56,637 bases of DNA from Planctomycetota bacterium (lineage in GTDB: Bacteria; Planctomycetota; UBA1135; GCA-002748355). Shown one piece after another: positions 1 to 8,819 of the stretch. The notes below the pieces were generated by a model. The model made no database searches and was not told the DNA's origin. It worked only from the letters and a program-made list of their open reading frames with translations. Location: positions 1 to 56,637 of the forward strand of contig JALSSW010000095.1 of NCBI GenBank assembly GCA_026984035.1. The letters run 5' to 3'. Every line of letters starts with the position of its first letter. Position 1 is the stretch's first letter. Position numbers and translations under genes: made by a program.

Positions 1-2
1 CG

Positions 3-31
3 TAAAGAATTCCGACAACTTTTGCCGATAA
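3..31 (+). promoter_or_regulatory. Possible sigma-28-like promoter before flgB
   Basis: The bases GCCGATAA at 24-31 match the FliA (sigma-28) -10 box exactly, and TAAAG starts at 3. The distance from TAAA to the -10 box is 17 bases, where the enterobacterial consensus has 15, so the match is imperfect. The site lies about 47 bases before the flgB start. Whether this organism uses that consensus is not known from the window. Confidence 0.3.
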
Positions 32-77
32 CTAAAGTCCAGTCATATGGGCACTTCAAAGGCAAAGGATTGAAAGG

Positions 78-428
78 ATGAACCTGGATCGAATCACTCT
101 CTTCTATGAGAAAGCACTTGCGGGATTAGAGCTCAGGCAGAGAGCTATCTCCAACAATATTGCAAACCAAAATACCCCTGGCTATCGGACAAAGGATGTT
201 CAGTTTGAATCGGTCCTAAGTGAGGTGATGGGTGATGGAGACCACCTGGCCGGTGTCCGTTTTTCGTTCGTGCGTGAGGGGAAGACGAGGGTGAAAGCCA
301 ATGGTAATGACGTCAATGTCATGAATGAACTCATGAAAATGGAGAAGGTCAAACTGCTCCATGAGGTTTTCACTAAAGCGGCAGGTGGAACTTATAAAAC
401 CCTGATAGAAGCGATTAGGGCTCGTTGA
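78..428 (+). CDS. flgB: Flagellar basal-body rod protein FlgB
   Basis: FlgB forms part of the proximal rod that joins the MS ring to the distal rod in the periplasm. The 116-residue product carries the rod-protein N-terminal signature (ISNNIANQNTPGYRTKDVQF, residues ~24-43) that this family shares with FlgC, FlgF, FlgG and hook protein, and is slightly shorter than typical FlgB. The ATG at 78 is preceded by a purine-rich AAAGG stretch. It is the first gene of the flagellar run in the window; the stop overlaps the Shine-Dalgarno region of flgC, so the two are translated from one message. Identification is firm from motif and from order (flgB-flgC-fliE-fliF). Confidence 0.95.
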   Translation: MNLDRITLFYEKALAGLELRQRAISNNIANQNTPGYRTKDVQFESVLSEVMGDGDHLAGVRFSFVREGKTRVKANGNDVNVMNELMKMEKVKLLHEVFTKAAGGTYKTLIEAIRAR

Positions 429-442
429 AGGAGGAAACCACA

Positions 443-856
443 ATGACGGATGGACTCTTTAGTGGATTTGATGTCTCCATTTCGGGAATGGCAGCTGAGC
501 GAACTCGGCTGGATGTCATTGCCTCCAATATCGCCAATGCCAACACAGTTGGCCCGGATGGTCCATACAATAGGAAGCAAGTGACATTCAAAGAAATCTT
601 GGATGGAGAAGGAGTCGTGGGAGGGGTTGCTGTCCAAAGTATTGTCCCCGACTTAAAAAGCGAGCATCCGAGGGTGAGGATCCCGGGTCACCCCTATGCT
701 GACTCGGAAGGTTTCGTCCGCCTTCCTAATGTCAATATTATGTTTGAGATGGTTGATCTAGCTTCTGCGCGTCGATCCTTTGTTTCCAACCTCCAAGCTT
801 TCAGGGCTTATAGGGCCATGGCGAAGCAAACCGTTTCCAATATGAGTACTCGCTGA
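443..856 (+). CDS. flgC: Flagellar basal-body rod protein FlgC
   Basis: FlgC is the second proximal-rod subunit. The product (137 aa) starts with the rod signature MAAERTRLDVIASNIANANT and ends with a helical C-terminal segment (FVSNLQAFRAYRAMAKQTVS), both typical of FlgC. I chose ATG 443 because AAGGAGG at 428-434 sits eight bases upstream; an in-frame TTG at 425 would add six residues but has no comparable ribosome site. The stop TGA overlaps the fliE ATG (TGATG), which indicates coupled translation. Confidence 0.95.
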   Translation: MTDGLFSGFDVSISGMAAERTRLDVIASNIANANTVGPDGPYNRKQVTFKEILDGEGVVGGVAVQSIVPDLKSEHPRVRIPGHPYADSEGFVRLPNVNIMFEMVDLASARRSFVSNLQAFRAYRAMAKQTVSNMSTR

Positions 857-1212
857 TGGAATCTCTCAAGATGCTTCAGGGGGGTGCAAAGGCTTTGATT
901 CAAAAGCCCCTACGGGGGATCCAGCCTCATGGGGGAGATCCATTCCTGGATCCTGAGATTGCAGGGGACAGCGAAGGGCAAGCACCCAAGGAAGTCGACT
1001 TCGGAAGCATCCTGTTGGATGGCTTGAAAGAAGTGACAGGAAAGCAAATGGAAGTCAAAAGAAAGATGGAGGGCCTGGTAACGGGGGAAACAAAAAGCGT
1101 GGAAGAGGTGATGGCTGCAATGGGAAAATCGGATGTGGCCTTCAAGCTCATGTTGGAAATCCGGAGCCGCCTTGTCGAGGCGTGGAAAGAAGTCACTCGG
1201 ATCCAAGTTTAA
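856..1212 (+). CDS. fliE: Flagellar hook-basal body complex protein FliE
   Basis: FliE is the small adaptor that connects the MS ring (FliF) to the rod. The 118-aa product has the FliE C-terminal pattern: a FGSILLDGLKEV segment, then VEEVMAAMGKSDVAFKLMLE and a final VEAWKEVTRIQV that corresponds to the usual KVLEAYQEIMRM ending. The first ~45 residues are variable. Its start overlaps the flgC stop by one base, and fliF follows after a 24-base gap, the usual neighbour order for this gene. Confidence 0.9.
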   Translation: MESLKMLQGGAKALIQKPLRGIQPHGGDPFLDPEIAGDSEGQAPKEVDFGSILLDGLKEVTGKQMEVKRKMEGLVTGETKSVEEVMAAMGKSDVAFKLMLEIRSRLVEAWKEVTRIQV

Positions 1213-1236
1213 TCTCGCATTACCAAAAGGTGGAGA

Positions 1237-2751
1237 ATGCCACAGTTTTTGCAGGATCTGATTAGCCAACTCAAGAATATCTGGATTCAACTGACTGGCG
1301 CTCAACGATTGATCGTTGGCGTTGTTTTGACGGCAGTTGTTCTTGGGATGAGTTCTCTGGTCTATTTTGGAACTCGTCCGGACTTCGTTCCTTTTCGCAA
1401 CGATTTGGTGGGGGAAGAACGAGCGAAAGCCATCAGGCTCCTTGAAGATGCAGGAATTCGTATTCGGCTTCAGGGTGATGTCCTTCTGGTTGACTCGAGA
1501 GATCGCTCCAAGGCCGGGACTGCGATGGCTAAAGCCGGCTTGGGGAAAGGCAGTGATGATTCCGGGGGGTTGAATGCCTTAGATTCCGTGACCATGTCCA
1601 GGGATATGACGCGGGAGATGATGAGGCGGGTGCGAGCCAAAGAAGTTGAAAAAGCGATCCGAGCTAACCGTTCTGTGGTTTGGGCAAAAGTAATCTATAA
1701 CAACCCCAAGAGAAGCTTTTTTGTTTCCAAGGAGCAATCCGTTCGGCCCAGTGCAAGCGTCATTATTTCTTTGAGAAATCCAGAAGCTTTCAAGTCTGTA
1801 GCCAGGCAGGCGGTTGAAATCACAACAAAGTCCTTGGGGATCGATCGATCGATGGTGACGGTCAACAGCACGGACGGTCATTCTTTTTCCGAAGGGGAGG
1901 CTGGAGGCGGGGGAGCAAGCTCAGATCTTCTTGCTCTCGAGATGAAGCACTCCTCGATCCTGACTGCCAAGGCACAAATGGCCCTTGAGCGCTTGTATCC
2001 CGGGAAAACCCAGGTGACCGCTTCGGTGACCTATGCGAATACGATTACGAGTCTCAAAGAGGCGATTGTTCCCGAAGATAAGGTTCTGAGGGAAAAAACC
2101 TCAACAAAGTCCAATTCAATAAACCGCCCAAAAACGGCCCAAGGAGACCCTGGAGTTGGGTCTATCGCTGGTGGATCTGCCGGGCAGGGGGGCGGAGGAG
2201 CGGGAGCAAATACTCAAGAAGAAAGTCGAACTCATGAGGTTTACGAGTCGACACTCGGGACCCGGATTACCCGGCCCTTGGCCCCAGAAGTAAAAAAAAT
2301 CACCATTTCTTTGGCGATTGACAAGACTTTAGAAAAAGACAAAGGCCAAATTGTCAACCTCGTAATGGGAGCTGTCGGGTGGGATTCTAAAAGAGACGGT
2401 TCCATTACCCCGGCCATTACCGAATTTCCAAAGGACGAAACCGAGGCTTCTCCTGAGGGTGGGATCTTGGAGACCGTGAAGCAATATGGCCCCCTTGGAG
2501 CGCAGATTCTCTCCATCATTTTTGTTCTTCTTTTCTTGAGAAGTCTGCTCAAGAAGGGGAAAAAATCGTCGGGGTTGTCGGTCGGAGTCGGTGGTTTGGG
2601 AGCCGGTTCTGATTCCGGCGGGGAAGAAGAAGTCAACCCCGCAAAGCAAATCAAAAAATTGAGAAAAGAGATTGAGAAGGTTGTGGCTGAGGACCCAGGA
2701 GGGGTGAGTCGGCTCATGGAGAATTGGTTGCGTGAGAAAGTAGATGCATAA
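1237..2751 (+). CDS. fliF: Flagellar MS-ring protein FliF
   Basis: FliF assembles the MS ring in the inner membrane, the base on which the C-ring and export gate are built. The 504-aa product has an N-terminal membrane helix (~25-45), a periplasmic ring-building domain, a glycine-rich linker (around 310-330) and a second membrane helix (~416-436), followed by a cytoplasmic tail that should bind FliG. This is the family architecture, with a slightly shorter periplasmic part than the enterobacterial protein. Start ATG 1237 follows a GGTGGAG ribosome site. The stop overlaps the fliG start (TAATG), fitting the need for matched FliF and FliG amounts. Confidence 0.95.
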   Translation: MPQFLQDLISQLKNIWIQLTGAQRLIVGVVLTAVVLGMSSLVYFGTRPDFVPFRNDLVGEERAKAIRLLEDAGIRIRLQGDVLLVDSRDRSKAGTAMAKAGLGKGSDDSGGLNALDSVTMSRDMTREMMRRVRAKEVEKAIRANRSVVWAKVIYNNPKRSFFVSKEQSVRPSASVIISLRNPEAFKSVARQAVEITTKSLGIDRSMVTVNSTDGHSFSEGEAGGGGASSDLLALEMKHSSILTAKAQMALERLYPGKTQVTASVTYANTITSLKEAIVPEDKVLREKTSTKSNSINRPKTAQGDPGVGSIAGGSAGQGGGGAGANTQEESRTHEVYESTLGTRITRPLAPEVKKITISLAIDKTLEKDKGQIVNLVMGAVGWDSKRDGSITPAITEFPKDETEASPEGGILETVKQYGPLGAQILSIIFVLLFLRSLLKKGKKSSGLSVGVGGLGAGSDSGGEEEVNPAKQIKKLRKEIEKVVAEDPGGVSRLMENWLREKVDA

Positions 2752-3767
2752 TGAGTGAAGGCCTTACCAAGACCCAAAAGGTGGCAGCTATCCTTCTGGG
2801 TATCGATACCGATCTTTCCGCCAATATTCTTCGCCATATGGGTGAAGATCAAGTGGAAACTTTGACGCGTGCAATGAAGGAATTGGAAGAGATCGCTTTC
2901 GGTGAGGGCGATCTTGTATCTGTGTTTTCCGAAGCTGCTGAGAGGTTTAAAGGTGCCGGTCTTTTACTTGGGGATGTTGGGGATTCCATTCGCACTGTTT
3001 TGAAACAGGCCTTTGGGGAGGAGAAGGGCCGTTCTCTGATCAACAATGTTGAACAAAAGACCCTCGATCAGAGACCCTTTGCTGTCTTCGAAGAGATCTC
3101 GGATGAAGACTTGGCGGGTCTTCTTGTGGATGAACATCCCCAAATTACTGCCGTTTTTCTAGCACACTTAGATGCCGGGAAGTCAGGAAAGGTCCTTGCG
3201 CAGTTTCCCGAAGAACAGCGTGCCAATCTACTGCACAGGATTGCGACTTTGGGGCATTCAGCTCCTGAAGTCATTCAAAGGGTCGTCGAAGTGATGCGAC
3301 AGAAGGTCAAAGATTTGGATCTCTCTGTGAGTCATTCGGAGCCAAAGGTCTGGATAAAAAAAGCTGCAAGTATTTTGAACAACATAGGGGGAAGCGGGGA
3401 GAAAGCAGTTCTGGATGGCATCTCGGAGAAGGATGAGAAGATTGCAGAGCTGATCCGGGATGAGATGTTCACCTTTGATGATTTGGCACTCTTGGATAAG
3501 AAACCTATGCAGAAAGTCTTGGCTTCTATTGACACCGCAGTGCTGGCCCTGGCTCTGAAGGCCTGTGGCCCGGAAACCGAATACAATATTTTTAACAACC
3601 TATCCAAAAGGGCAAGAGAGATTGTCTTGGACGAGCGGGATGCTAAGGGTCCAGTACCTTTGAGCGAAGTTCTTGATGCACAAAAAGAAATCCTTGGAAC
3701 TGTTCGCTCCATGATCGAAAGCGGAGATATCCAACCAGTTGGGGGTGGAGGGGAGAAAATGGTATGA
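2751..3767 (+). CDS. fliG: Flagellar motor switch protein FliG
   Basis: FliG is the C-ring protein that touches the stator and generates torque. The 338-aa length is standard. The N-terminal domain begins with TKTQKVAAILLGID, the middle domain carries the conserved EHPQ motif (about residues 126-131, DEHPQITAVFLAHL) that binds FliM, and the C-terminal domain contains the charged torque helix region (SKRAREIVLDERDAKGPV). It overlaps fliF at its start and fliH at its end by four bases. Confidence 0.97.
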   Translation: MSEGLTKTQKVAAILLGIDTDLSANILRHMGEDQVETLTRAMKELEEIAFGEGDLVSVFSEAAERFKGAGLLLGDVGDSIRTVLKQAFGEEKGRSLINNVEQKTLDQRPFAVFEEISDEDLAGLLVDEHPQITAVFLAHLDAGKSGKVLAQFPEEQRANLLHRIATLGHSAPEVIQRVVEVMRQKVKDLDLSVSHSEPKVWIKKAASILNNIGGSGEKAVLDGISEKDEKIAELIRDEMFTFDDLALLDKKPMQKVLASIDTAVLALALKACGPETEYNIFNNLSKRAREIVLDERDAKGPVPLSEVLDAQKEILGTVRSMIESGDIQPVGGGGEKMV

Positions 3768-4366
3768 AGACCCAATGCCTTCGTTTCCCTTCCAGGCTTC
3801 GCCAGGTTCGTTTTCATCTTCAGTGTTCCGATGAGGGAGCCGGTCCTCAAGAAGGAGGTTCCGGAAGGCCCTGTTGGGACCCGATCCTTGAACGGGCTGA
3901 ACAGGAGCAGAGGGAAAGGGAAGAAGTCCTTCAAGTTTTTCAATCGATCCAAAGGACTCTCCCTGAGTTGCATTCATTGGTCCAAACGCGTTTGGATCAA
4001 TGGGCCCCTTACATCTTGGAATTGGGACTCCGTCTTGCAGGCGAAGTCCTTGGGAGAGAACTTGAAGCCGGCAACTATGATCTCATTCCTGTTATTCGAG
4101 AGTCTCTTTCCCAAGCAGTAGGTGCCGATGATGAGAGTCTTCTCGTCTTTCTAAATCCTCAGGACCTTGGGCGGGTTCTTGAAAGATGGGGGAATGGTCA
4201 GGCCCAAGAAGGACAAACTCATCAAAGGGAGCCTGAGTTCCAGGTCGATCCCGGAGTTCCACCAGGGGCTTGTCGCATAGAAAGCAACCATGGCAGGATT
4301 GTCCATGACCCAGGGTCTGTTCTCGAGGCCATGATTAAAAAGATTCTGGGGGAACTGGGCCAATGA
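3764..4366 (+). CDS. fliH: Flagellar export ATPase regulator FliH
   Basis: FliH forms the peripheral stalk that holds and regulates the export ATPase FliI. The 200-aa product has a charged, probably coiled central part (EQEQREREEVLQVFQSIQ) and a C-terminal region with LGLRLAGEVLGRELE and a later GACRIESNHGRIVHD segment, typical of FliH and the related V/F-ATPase stator E subunits (the usual form is GGCRVESDFGEIDA). The N-terminal ~70 residues are not recognisable. Position between fliG and fliI, with ATGA overlaps at both ends, supports the call. Confidence 0.85.
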   Translation: MKTQCLRFPSRLRQVRFHLQCSDEGAGPQEGGSGRPCWDPILERAEQEQREREEVLQVFQSIQRTLPELHSLVQTRLDQWAPYILELGLRLAGEVLGRELEAGNYDLIPVIRESLSQAVGADDESLLVFLNPQDLGRVLERWGNGQAQEGQTHQREPEFQVDPGVPPGACRIESNHGRIVHDPGSVLEAMIKKILGELGQ

Positions 4367-5679
4367 CTTTACCTGGGTTGGAGCAAATCCTTGATGTGAG
4401 TCGAAGTACCCAGCGACGTGAGCAGGTTGGGAAGATCACCGGGCTTTCCGGGATCACTCTTGAAGCGGTTGGTCTTGAAGCTGCCCTTGGCGAACTCTGT
4501 ATGGTGGGCTCAAAGACAGGAACCGTCCCGGCGGAAATCGTCGGTTTTTCCCGAGGACATGCTGTCCTCATGCCCATAGGGAACGCCTATGGTGTTGCTC
4601 CCGGAGATTCCGTTCGACAAACGGGACAACCTCTTACGATCCGGGTGGGGGATGAATGTCTGGGAAGAGTTTTGGATGGCCTGGGTCGGCCGCTTGATGG
4701 TGGTCCCGCTCCTCGTGGAAAGGAGATGGATGTCCAGCGAGATCCTCCTCCTCCAATGGAAAGGCAAGCGATTGTTACCCCCTTGGAGACAGGAATCTCG
4801 GCCATTGATGGCTTCTTGACAAACGGTCTTGGTCAGAGAATTGGGATCTTTGCAGGCTCGGGAGTTGGTAAGTCTACCTTAATGGGGATGATTGCTCGGG
4901 GGGCAAGTTCTGATGTCAACGTGATTGCTCTTGTGGGTGAACGTGGGCGAGAGGTTAAAGATTTCGTTGAAGATGTCCTTGGGCCCGAAGGGATGGCGAA
5001 ATCCGTTTTAATTGTGGCTACAAGTGATGCCTCACCACTTCTTCGATACAAGGCGACCTTTTCCGCAGTCACGATTGCAGAGTATTTTCGGGATCAGGGC
5101 AAGCACGTCCTCTTCATGATGGATTCAGTGACAAGGTTTGCTGCAGCATCCCGGGAAATCGGTTTGGCCGCAGGTGAGCCACCGACACTCCGTGGGTATC
5201 CGCCTTCTTTTTTTGCGACACTTCCCCGAGTTGTTGAGAGGCTTGGGACCGCAAGCCGGGGGTCGATCACCGGAATGCTGACTGTCCTCGTCGAGGGGGA
5301 TGATCTTAATGAGCCGGTCTCCGATACAGTTCGAGGGCTTTTGGATGGCCATATCGTTTTAGACCGCAAGATCGCTTCCCGAGGGAATTTCCCTGCTATC
5401 GATATCCTTGAATCGGTAAGTCGCTTGATGGATCGCATTGTCCCCCCGGAAGCCACTATGAAGGCGCGAACTTTGAGAAAGGCTCTTTCAATCTATGAGG
5501 AGAACCGAGATTTGATTCAGGTGGGAGCCTGGAAGAGGGGGGCTGATCCCGAACTGGATCTTGCCATTGATCTTATGCCCGGGATTCAAGAATTACTTTT
5601 CCAAGGAGGGGAGGAACGAAGCTTGAGCCAAACCAGGGAAATCATGGAGAAATTGACATCGGGCCTCGGCTCATCTTAG
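4363..5679 (+). CDS. fliI: Flagellum-specific ATP synthase-like export ATPase FliI
   Basis: FliI is the hexameric ATPase that energises and primes type III flagellar protein export. The 438-aa product has an F1-beta-like fold: an N-terminal barrel, Walker A AGSGVGKS (residues ~164-171), the LVGERGREVKDFVED segment, Walker B LFMMDSVTRFA, and the catalytic-loop region GYPPSFFATLPRVVERLG. All are FliI/SctN family hallmarks. Its start overlaps the fliH stop. A 173-base gap follows before fliJ, the longest gap inside the operon. Confidence 0.97.
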   Translation: MTLPGLEQILDVSRSTQRREQVGKITGLSGITLEAVGLEAALGELCMVGSKTGTVPAEIVGFSRGHAVLMPIGNAYGVAPGDSVRQTGQPLTIRVGDECLGRVLDGLGRPLDGGPAPRGKEMDVQRDPPPPMERQAIVTPLETGISAIDGFLTNGLGQRIGIFAGSGVGKSTLMGMIARGASSDVNVIALVGERGREVKDFVEDVLGPEGMAKSVLIVATSDASPLLRYKATFSAVTIAEYFRDQGKHVLFMMDSVTRFAAASREIGLAAGEPPTLRGYPPSFFATLPRVVERLGTASRGSITGMLTVLVEGDDLNEPVSDTVRGLLDGHIVLDRKIASRGNFPAIDILESVSRLMDRIVPPEATMKARTLRKALSIYEENRDLIQVGAWKRGADPELDLAIDLMPGIQELLFQGGEERSLSQTREIMEKLTSGLGSS

Positions 5680-5852
5680 CTCCCATGATTCGGGGGCAGC
5701 ATCTTATGAAGGGTTCCATGCCCCTTAGATTGGAATAGACCTCTTGGAACGCGATTTTTTCGGTCTGGAAGCCCGTTGAAAAAAAGACTTCTCTTGAGGG
5801 ATCTTATGAATTATTGGGGCTGGAGCCTAGATTCTGTCGATAAGAAGGGACG

Positions 5853-6320
5853 ATGAAGCGCTTTGTCTTTCGATTGGAAAAGATACGAAAGCTTGTCTCT
5901 CGTGCAGAGAAGGCTAAGCGCCTCCAATTCGCCAAGGCTCAAGCTGAGCATGAAAGCCTTCTTCAAAATCGGAAGAGTTTGGAGAGAGCATGCAGGGAGG
6001 CGGAAACGGAGATGGCCCAGATGGGATCCAATGTGGAAATCTGGAAAGCCTACTGGGTGCATCTTCACGCCAACCTAAGAAGCTTAGGATTTCGGATCCG
6101 AAGGTCTGAAGCCCTCTTGGCGGAGATTGAAGCCGAATGGCTTGAGACCTACCGAGAGCGGAAGGGATTAGATCGTCTACGTGAAATCCGAAAAGAGACT
6201 TGGATGGATGAGCAAAACAAGTTGGAACAAAGCCAAATCGAAGAGCTTGCTTCCTTGTCAAGGGGGCAGGCGCGGCTTGAGCAGGGAAATCATGTTGTAA
6301 GAGAAGGGATGGACCAATGA
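5853..6320 (+). CDS. fliJ: Flagellar export chaperone FliJ (probable)
   Basis: FliJ is a short coiled-coil protein that sits in the centre of the FliI hexamer and recycles chaperones. The 155-aa product is almost entirely charged helix, starts with FVFRLEKIRKLVSRAEKAKR (the family normally begins with F-L-L..VR..EE) and has no globular motif. The assignment rests on this composition, the length (family ~145-150 aa) and the position after fliI. An AGAAGGGA ribosome site precedes ATG 5853. The stop overlaps the next start (ATGA). Confidence 0.75.
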   Translation: MKRFVFRLEKIRKLVSRAEKAKRLQFAKAQAEHESLLQNRKSLERACREAETEMAQMGSNVEIWKAYWVHLHANLRSLGFRIRRSEALLAEIEAEWLETYRERKGLDRLREIRKETWMDEQNKLEQSQIEELASLSRGQARLEQGNHVVREGMDQ

Positions 6321-7135
6321 AAGGCGTTGTCGCGGGTATGGGCTTGGCTACGGCGGGGGTAGCTGTATTTGGGGCATCCGTTGTGGGGCTTCTGGGTGTG
6401 GCTGGCAGATTAAATCCCGAAGGGGTCAAGTCGGTTCCTGTGCTAAATCAATTTTTGAAGCCGCCAGAACCTCCGACTTCTGATGAATTTGGACCGATCG
6501 ACGCATCTGCAACAAAGGAGAATGAGGCTAAGAAGGAAGAGGCGAAGGAGCAGAAGCAGGAAAAAAAGAAACTTCCAAAGAGAGATGTTCATGTGGTCTC
6601 AGCGGACCGAACTCGGAAAAAACGGCTTTTTTCTTTGGAGAGTTTTATTCCTCAGACCACACGAGAAGAAATCCTGGAGTTCTATCGCTCAGCGGAGGAA
6701 TTGAAGGACCAGCTCATTGCAAAAAAGGCATCGATAAAGACAAAAGAGTTTGAGCTCCAGCTTCGGGAATCCGACATCGAAGATCGTCGGGGATCGATCC
6801 GCAAGGAAATGGACAATGTGCTTCGAAAAATGGAGGAAGTGGAACGGAGGATCTCCGATCTCAAAGCTCTAAAAGCTCGGTTTGAAGCAGATATTACGAT
6901 CCTCAAGAAGAGTGAAAACAAAAACTTAAAACGCCAGGCCGTCTCCTTGGCGCTCATGAAACCTCAAAAGGCATCGGAGGTTCTTCTCGAGTTTTTGCCG
7001 GACAAAGAGGCTTTAGCTGTGAAAATCTTGGTTTCCATGGACCCCGAGGCTGCAGCAAAGATTCTGGAGATCATGGACGCTCAGCGTGGAGCCCAACTGA
7101 TCCAGCGGGCTATAAAGCTGATTCGACCTAAATAA
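6317..7135 (+). CDS. MotE-like flagellar protein with MgtE-N-type C-terminal domain
   Basis: The 272-aa product has an N-terminal membrane helix (~5-28), a Lys/Glu-rich linker (60-95), a long coiled coil (~125-200) and a C-terminal helical domain (ALMKPQKASEVLLEFLP through MDAQRGAQLIQRAI) resembling the MgtE N-terminal domain. This is the arrangement of MotE, a periplasmic chaperone of MotC reported in alphaproteobacteria, and of the magnesium-transporter-like proteins found in many flagellar operons beside fliJ and motA. Its location between fliJ and motA suggests a role in stator or export assembly. The exact role here is inferred. Confidence 0.65.
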   Translation: MKGVVAGMGLATAGVAVFGASVVGLLGVAGRLNPEGVKSVPVLNQFLKPPEPPTSDEFGPIDASATKENEAKKEEAKEQKQEKKKLPKRDVHVVSADRTRKKRLFSLESFIPQTTREEILEFYRSAEELKDQLIAKKASIKTKEFELQLRESDIEDRRGSIRKEMDNVLRKMEEVERRISDLKALKARFEADITILKKSENKNLKRQAVSLALMKPQKASEVLLEFLPDKEALAVKILVSMDPEAAAKILEIMDAQRGAQLIQRAIKLIRPK

Positions 7136-7306
7136 GATCAATCCCCGGTTTGGGCTAGGCTTCGTCAAAACCCCAATGGGATCGGGCTGTTGCAGTTTTG
7201 AACAGTAAGGCGGCCAAACTGCCGATTTTTCCCTTGTGGGATTGGGGGGCAATGGATGCTTCCCATGGGAACAGTCGCATCTTGGAACTAAGGGGGGGAA
7301 GACCGA

Positions 7307-8074
7307 ATGGATCTCGCGTCACTGATTGGCGTTCTTCTCGGCCTGGTCCTCGTTCTGGTCGCAATCATGATGGGTGGCCCCATCTCTATTTTTTGGGATT
7401 CACCCTCGGTCATGATTGTGATGGGAGGAACGATTGCCTCCATTCTGACTTGCTTCAAATTATCAGCAGTGCTTTCTGTGATGGGGGTGGTCAAGAAGGT
7501 TCTTCTCTATCCTCTTCCAACCCCAACTGAAGAGATTGAAAGAATCGTTTCCTTCTCCAATCTGGCCCGTAAGGAAGGACTCCTCGCCCTGGAAGAAAAG
7601 CTCGAGGAGCTGGATGACGAGTTCATGAAAAAAGGGCTGCGCCTGATCATTGATGGTTTCCCGGGTGCGACTGTAAGGGAAATCCTTGAAATTGATCTTA
7701 TGAATCTCATGGGCCGTCACGCTCAAGGAAAGTCCATTCTCGAAACAATGGGATCCATGGCCCCCGCTTTTGGGATGATCGGGACACTGATCGGTCTGGT
7801 TCAAATGCTCCAAAATATGTCGGATCCAAGCTCCATCGGTTCAGGTATGGCGGTCGCTCTCCTTACGACTTTTTATGGCGCTTTTACCGCAAACCTCTTT
7901 TACATCCCCTTTGCGACAAAATTGGAAAATCGATCCAAGGAAGAGGTCGCCCTCAAGGGCTTAATGGTCGAAGGGATTATTGCGATTCAGGCAGGAGATA
8001 AACCGGCTTTGGTCAAAGAGAAACTGAAGTCTTTCTTGTCACCGAGCGAAAGAAAAACGGTTGAATCGAGTTGA
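7307..8074 (+). CDS. motA: Flagellar motor stator protein MotA
   Basis: MotA is the membrane ring of the stator ion channel that drives rotation. The 255-aa product has four membrane helices: two near the N-terminus (to ~50), then a large cytoplasmic loop with conserved charged residues, then GSMAPAFGMIGTLIGLVQML and VALLTTFYGAFTANLFYIPF, both diagnostic MotA/TolQ/ExbB segments with the channel-lining Pro and Thr. The start is preceded by an AGGGGGGGA ribosome site; 171 bases separate it from the previous gene, so an internal promoter is possible. Confidence 0.95.
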   Translation: MDLASLIGVLLGLVLVLVAIMMGGPISIFWDSPSVMIVMGGTIASILTCFKLSAVLSVMGVVKKVLLYPLPTPTEEIERIVSFSNLARKEGLLALEEKLEELDDEFMKKGLRLIIDGFPGATVREILEIDLMNLMGRHAQGKSILETMGSMAPAFGMIGTLIGLVQMLQNMSDPSSIGSGMAVALLTTFYGAFTANLFYIPFATKLENRSKEEVALKGLMVEGIIAIQAGDKPALVKEKLKSFLSPSERKTVESS

Positions 8075-8099
8075 ATAGGGCCGAAACCAGGAGGGCTGC

Positions 8100-8819
8100 A
8101 TGGACGTTCCTGAAGAAGATCCGCCAGAGGGCGCACCCGAATGGTTGGTGACTTTCTCGGACCTCGTTTCCCTACTGGTGACTCTTTTTATCATGATGCT
8201 TACTTTTACCACCCAGGAGACAGACACTCTCAACAAGGTGATGGACATGGTGAAGGGTGGATTTGGGATCGTGGGAAAGGAGAAAAAGAATAAGCCCGAC
8301 CTGATGGAGACGCCCACCCTTGACCATCGGGCCAACACTGGAGTTTCTCGGCCTGATCCCGAGGCCAATCCCGACCTCGAGAACCAGATTCGGAAATTAG
8401 ATGGTTTTGTTATTTCCGATAAGGCTCTGGATGCGGGGGTAAGGATTGTCCCAACTACGATCAGCTGTTTTGCCCCAGGAGATGATCGTCTTTCGGCCAG
8501 CTTTGAGGAGGAAGTTCGCAAACTTGGGCGTAGGTTAAGGTTGCATAGAGGCCGGAGGTTTATGATTGAAGGGCATTGTGATGCTCTTTCCGACAAGGGC
8601 TCTCGTTTGGGGGGCTTTGATTCCCTGGCTCTTGCTAGGGCGAGGCGCGTGGCCCGAATCTTAGGGCTCGAAGGAGTCCAATTGGAAATGGTGACGATCC
8701 GTTCCGAAGGTGCCCGTCATCCCAGGACCCGCGGGATCGGAGATGAAGAGCAGTCACAAAACCGGAGGGTTGAGATCTTGGTCCTTCCTAAGAGTGGGAA
8801 CAAAAAGGAAGGGCGTTGA
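8100..8819 (+). CDS. motB: Flagellar motor stator protein MotB (first copy)
   Basis: MotB anchors the stator to peptidoglycan and carries the ion-binding aspartate. The 239-aa product opens with EWLVTFSDLVSLLVTLFIMM; Asp21 in the F-S-D motif at the head of the single membrane helix is the expected ion-binding residue. A periplasmic OmpA-like peptidoglycan-binding domain follows (FMIEGHCDALSDKG, LARARRVARIL). The gene directly follows motA and overlaps a second motB-like gene by one base, so two different B subunits are made with one A subunit. Confidence 0.92.
   Translation: MDVPEEDPPEGAPEWLVTFSDLVSLLVTLFIMMLTFTTQETDTLNKVMDMVKGGFGIVGKEKKNKPDLMETPTLDHRANTGVSRPDPEANPDLENQIRKLDGFVISDKALDAGVRIVPTTISCFAPGDDRLSASFEEEVRKLGRRLRLHRGRRFMIEGHCDALSDKGSRLGGFDSLALARARRVARILGLEGVQLEMVTIRSEGARHPRTRGIGDEEQSQNRRVEILVLPKSGNKKEGR

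Noticed and set aside
5836-5843. GTCGATAA before fliJ as a sigma-28 box
   Set aside because: It is ten bases from the start codon, overlaps the ribosome site and has no -35.
7190-7212. Possible sigma-54 promoter before motA
   Set aside because: The GG and GC dinucleotides around TGGGATCGGGCTGTTGC are spaced 11-12 bases apart instead of the strict 10.
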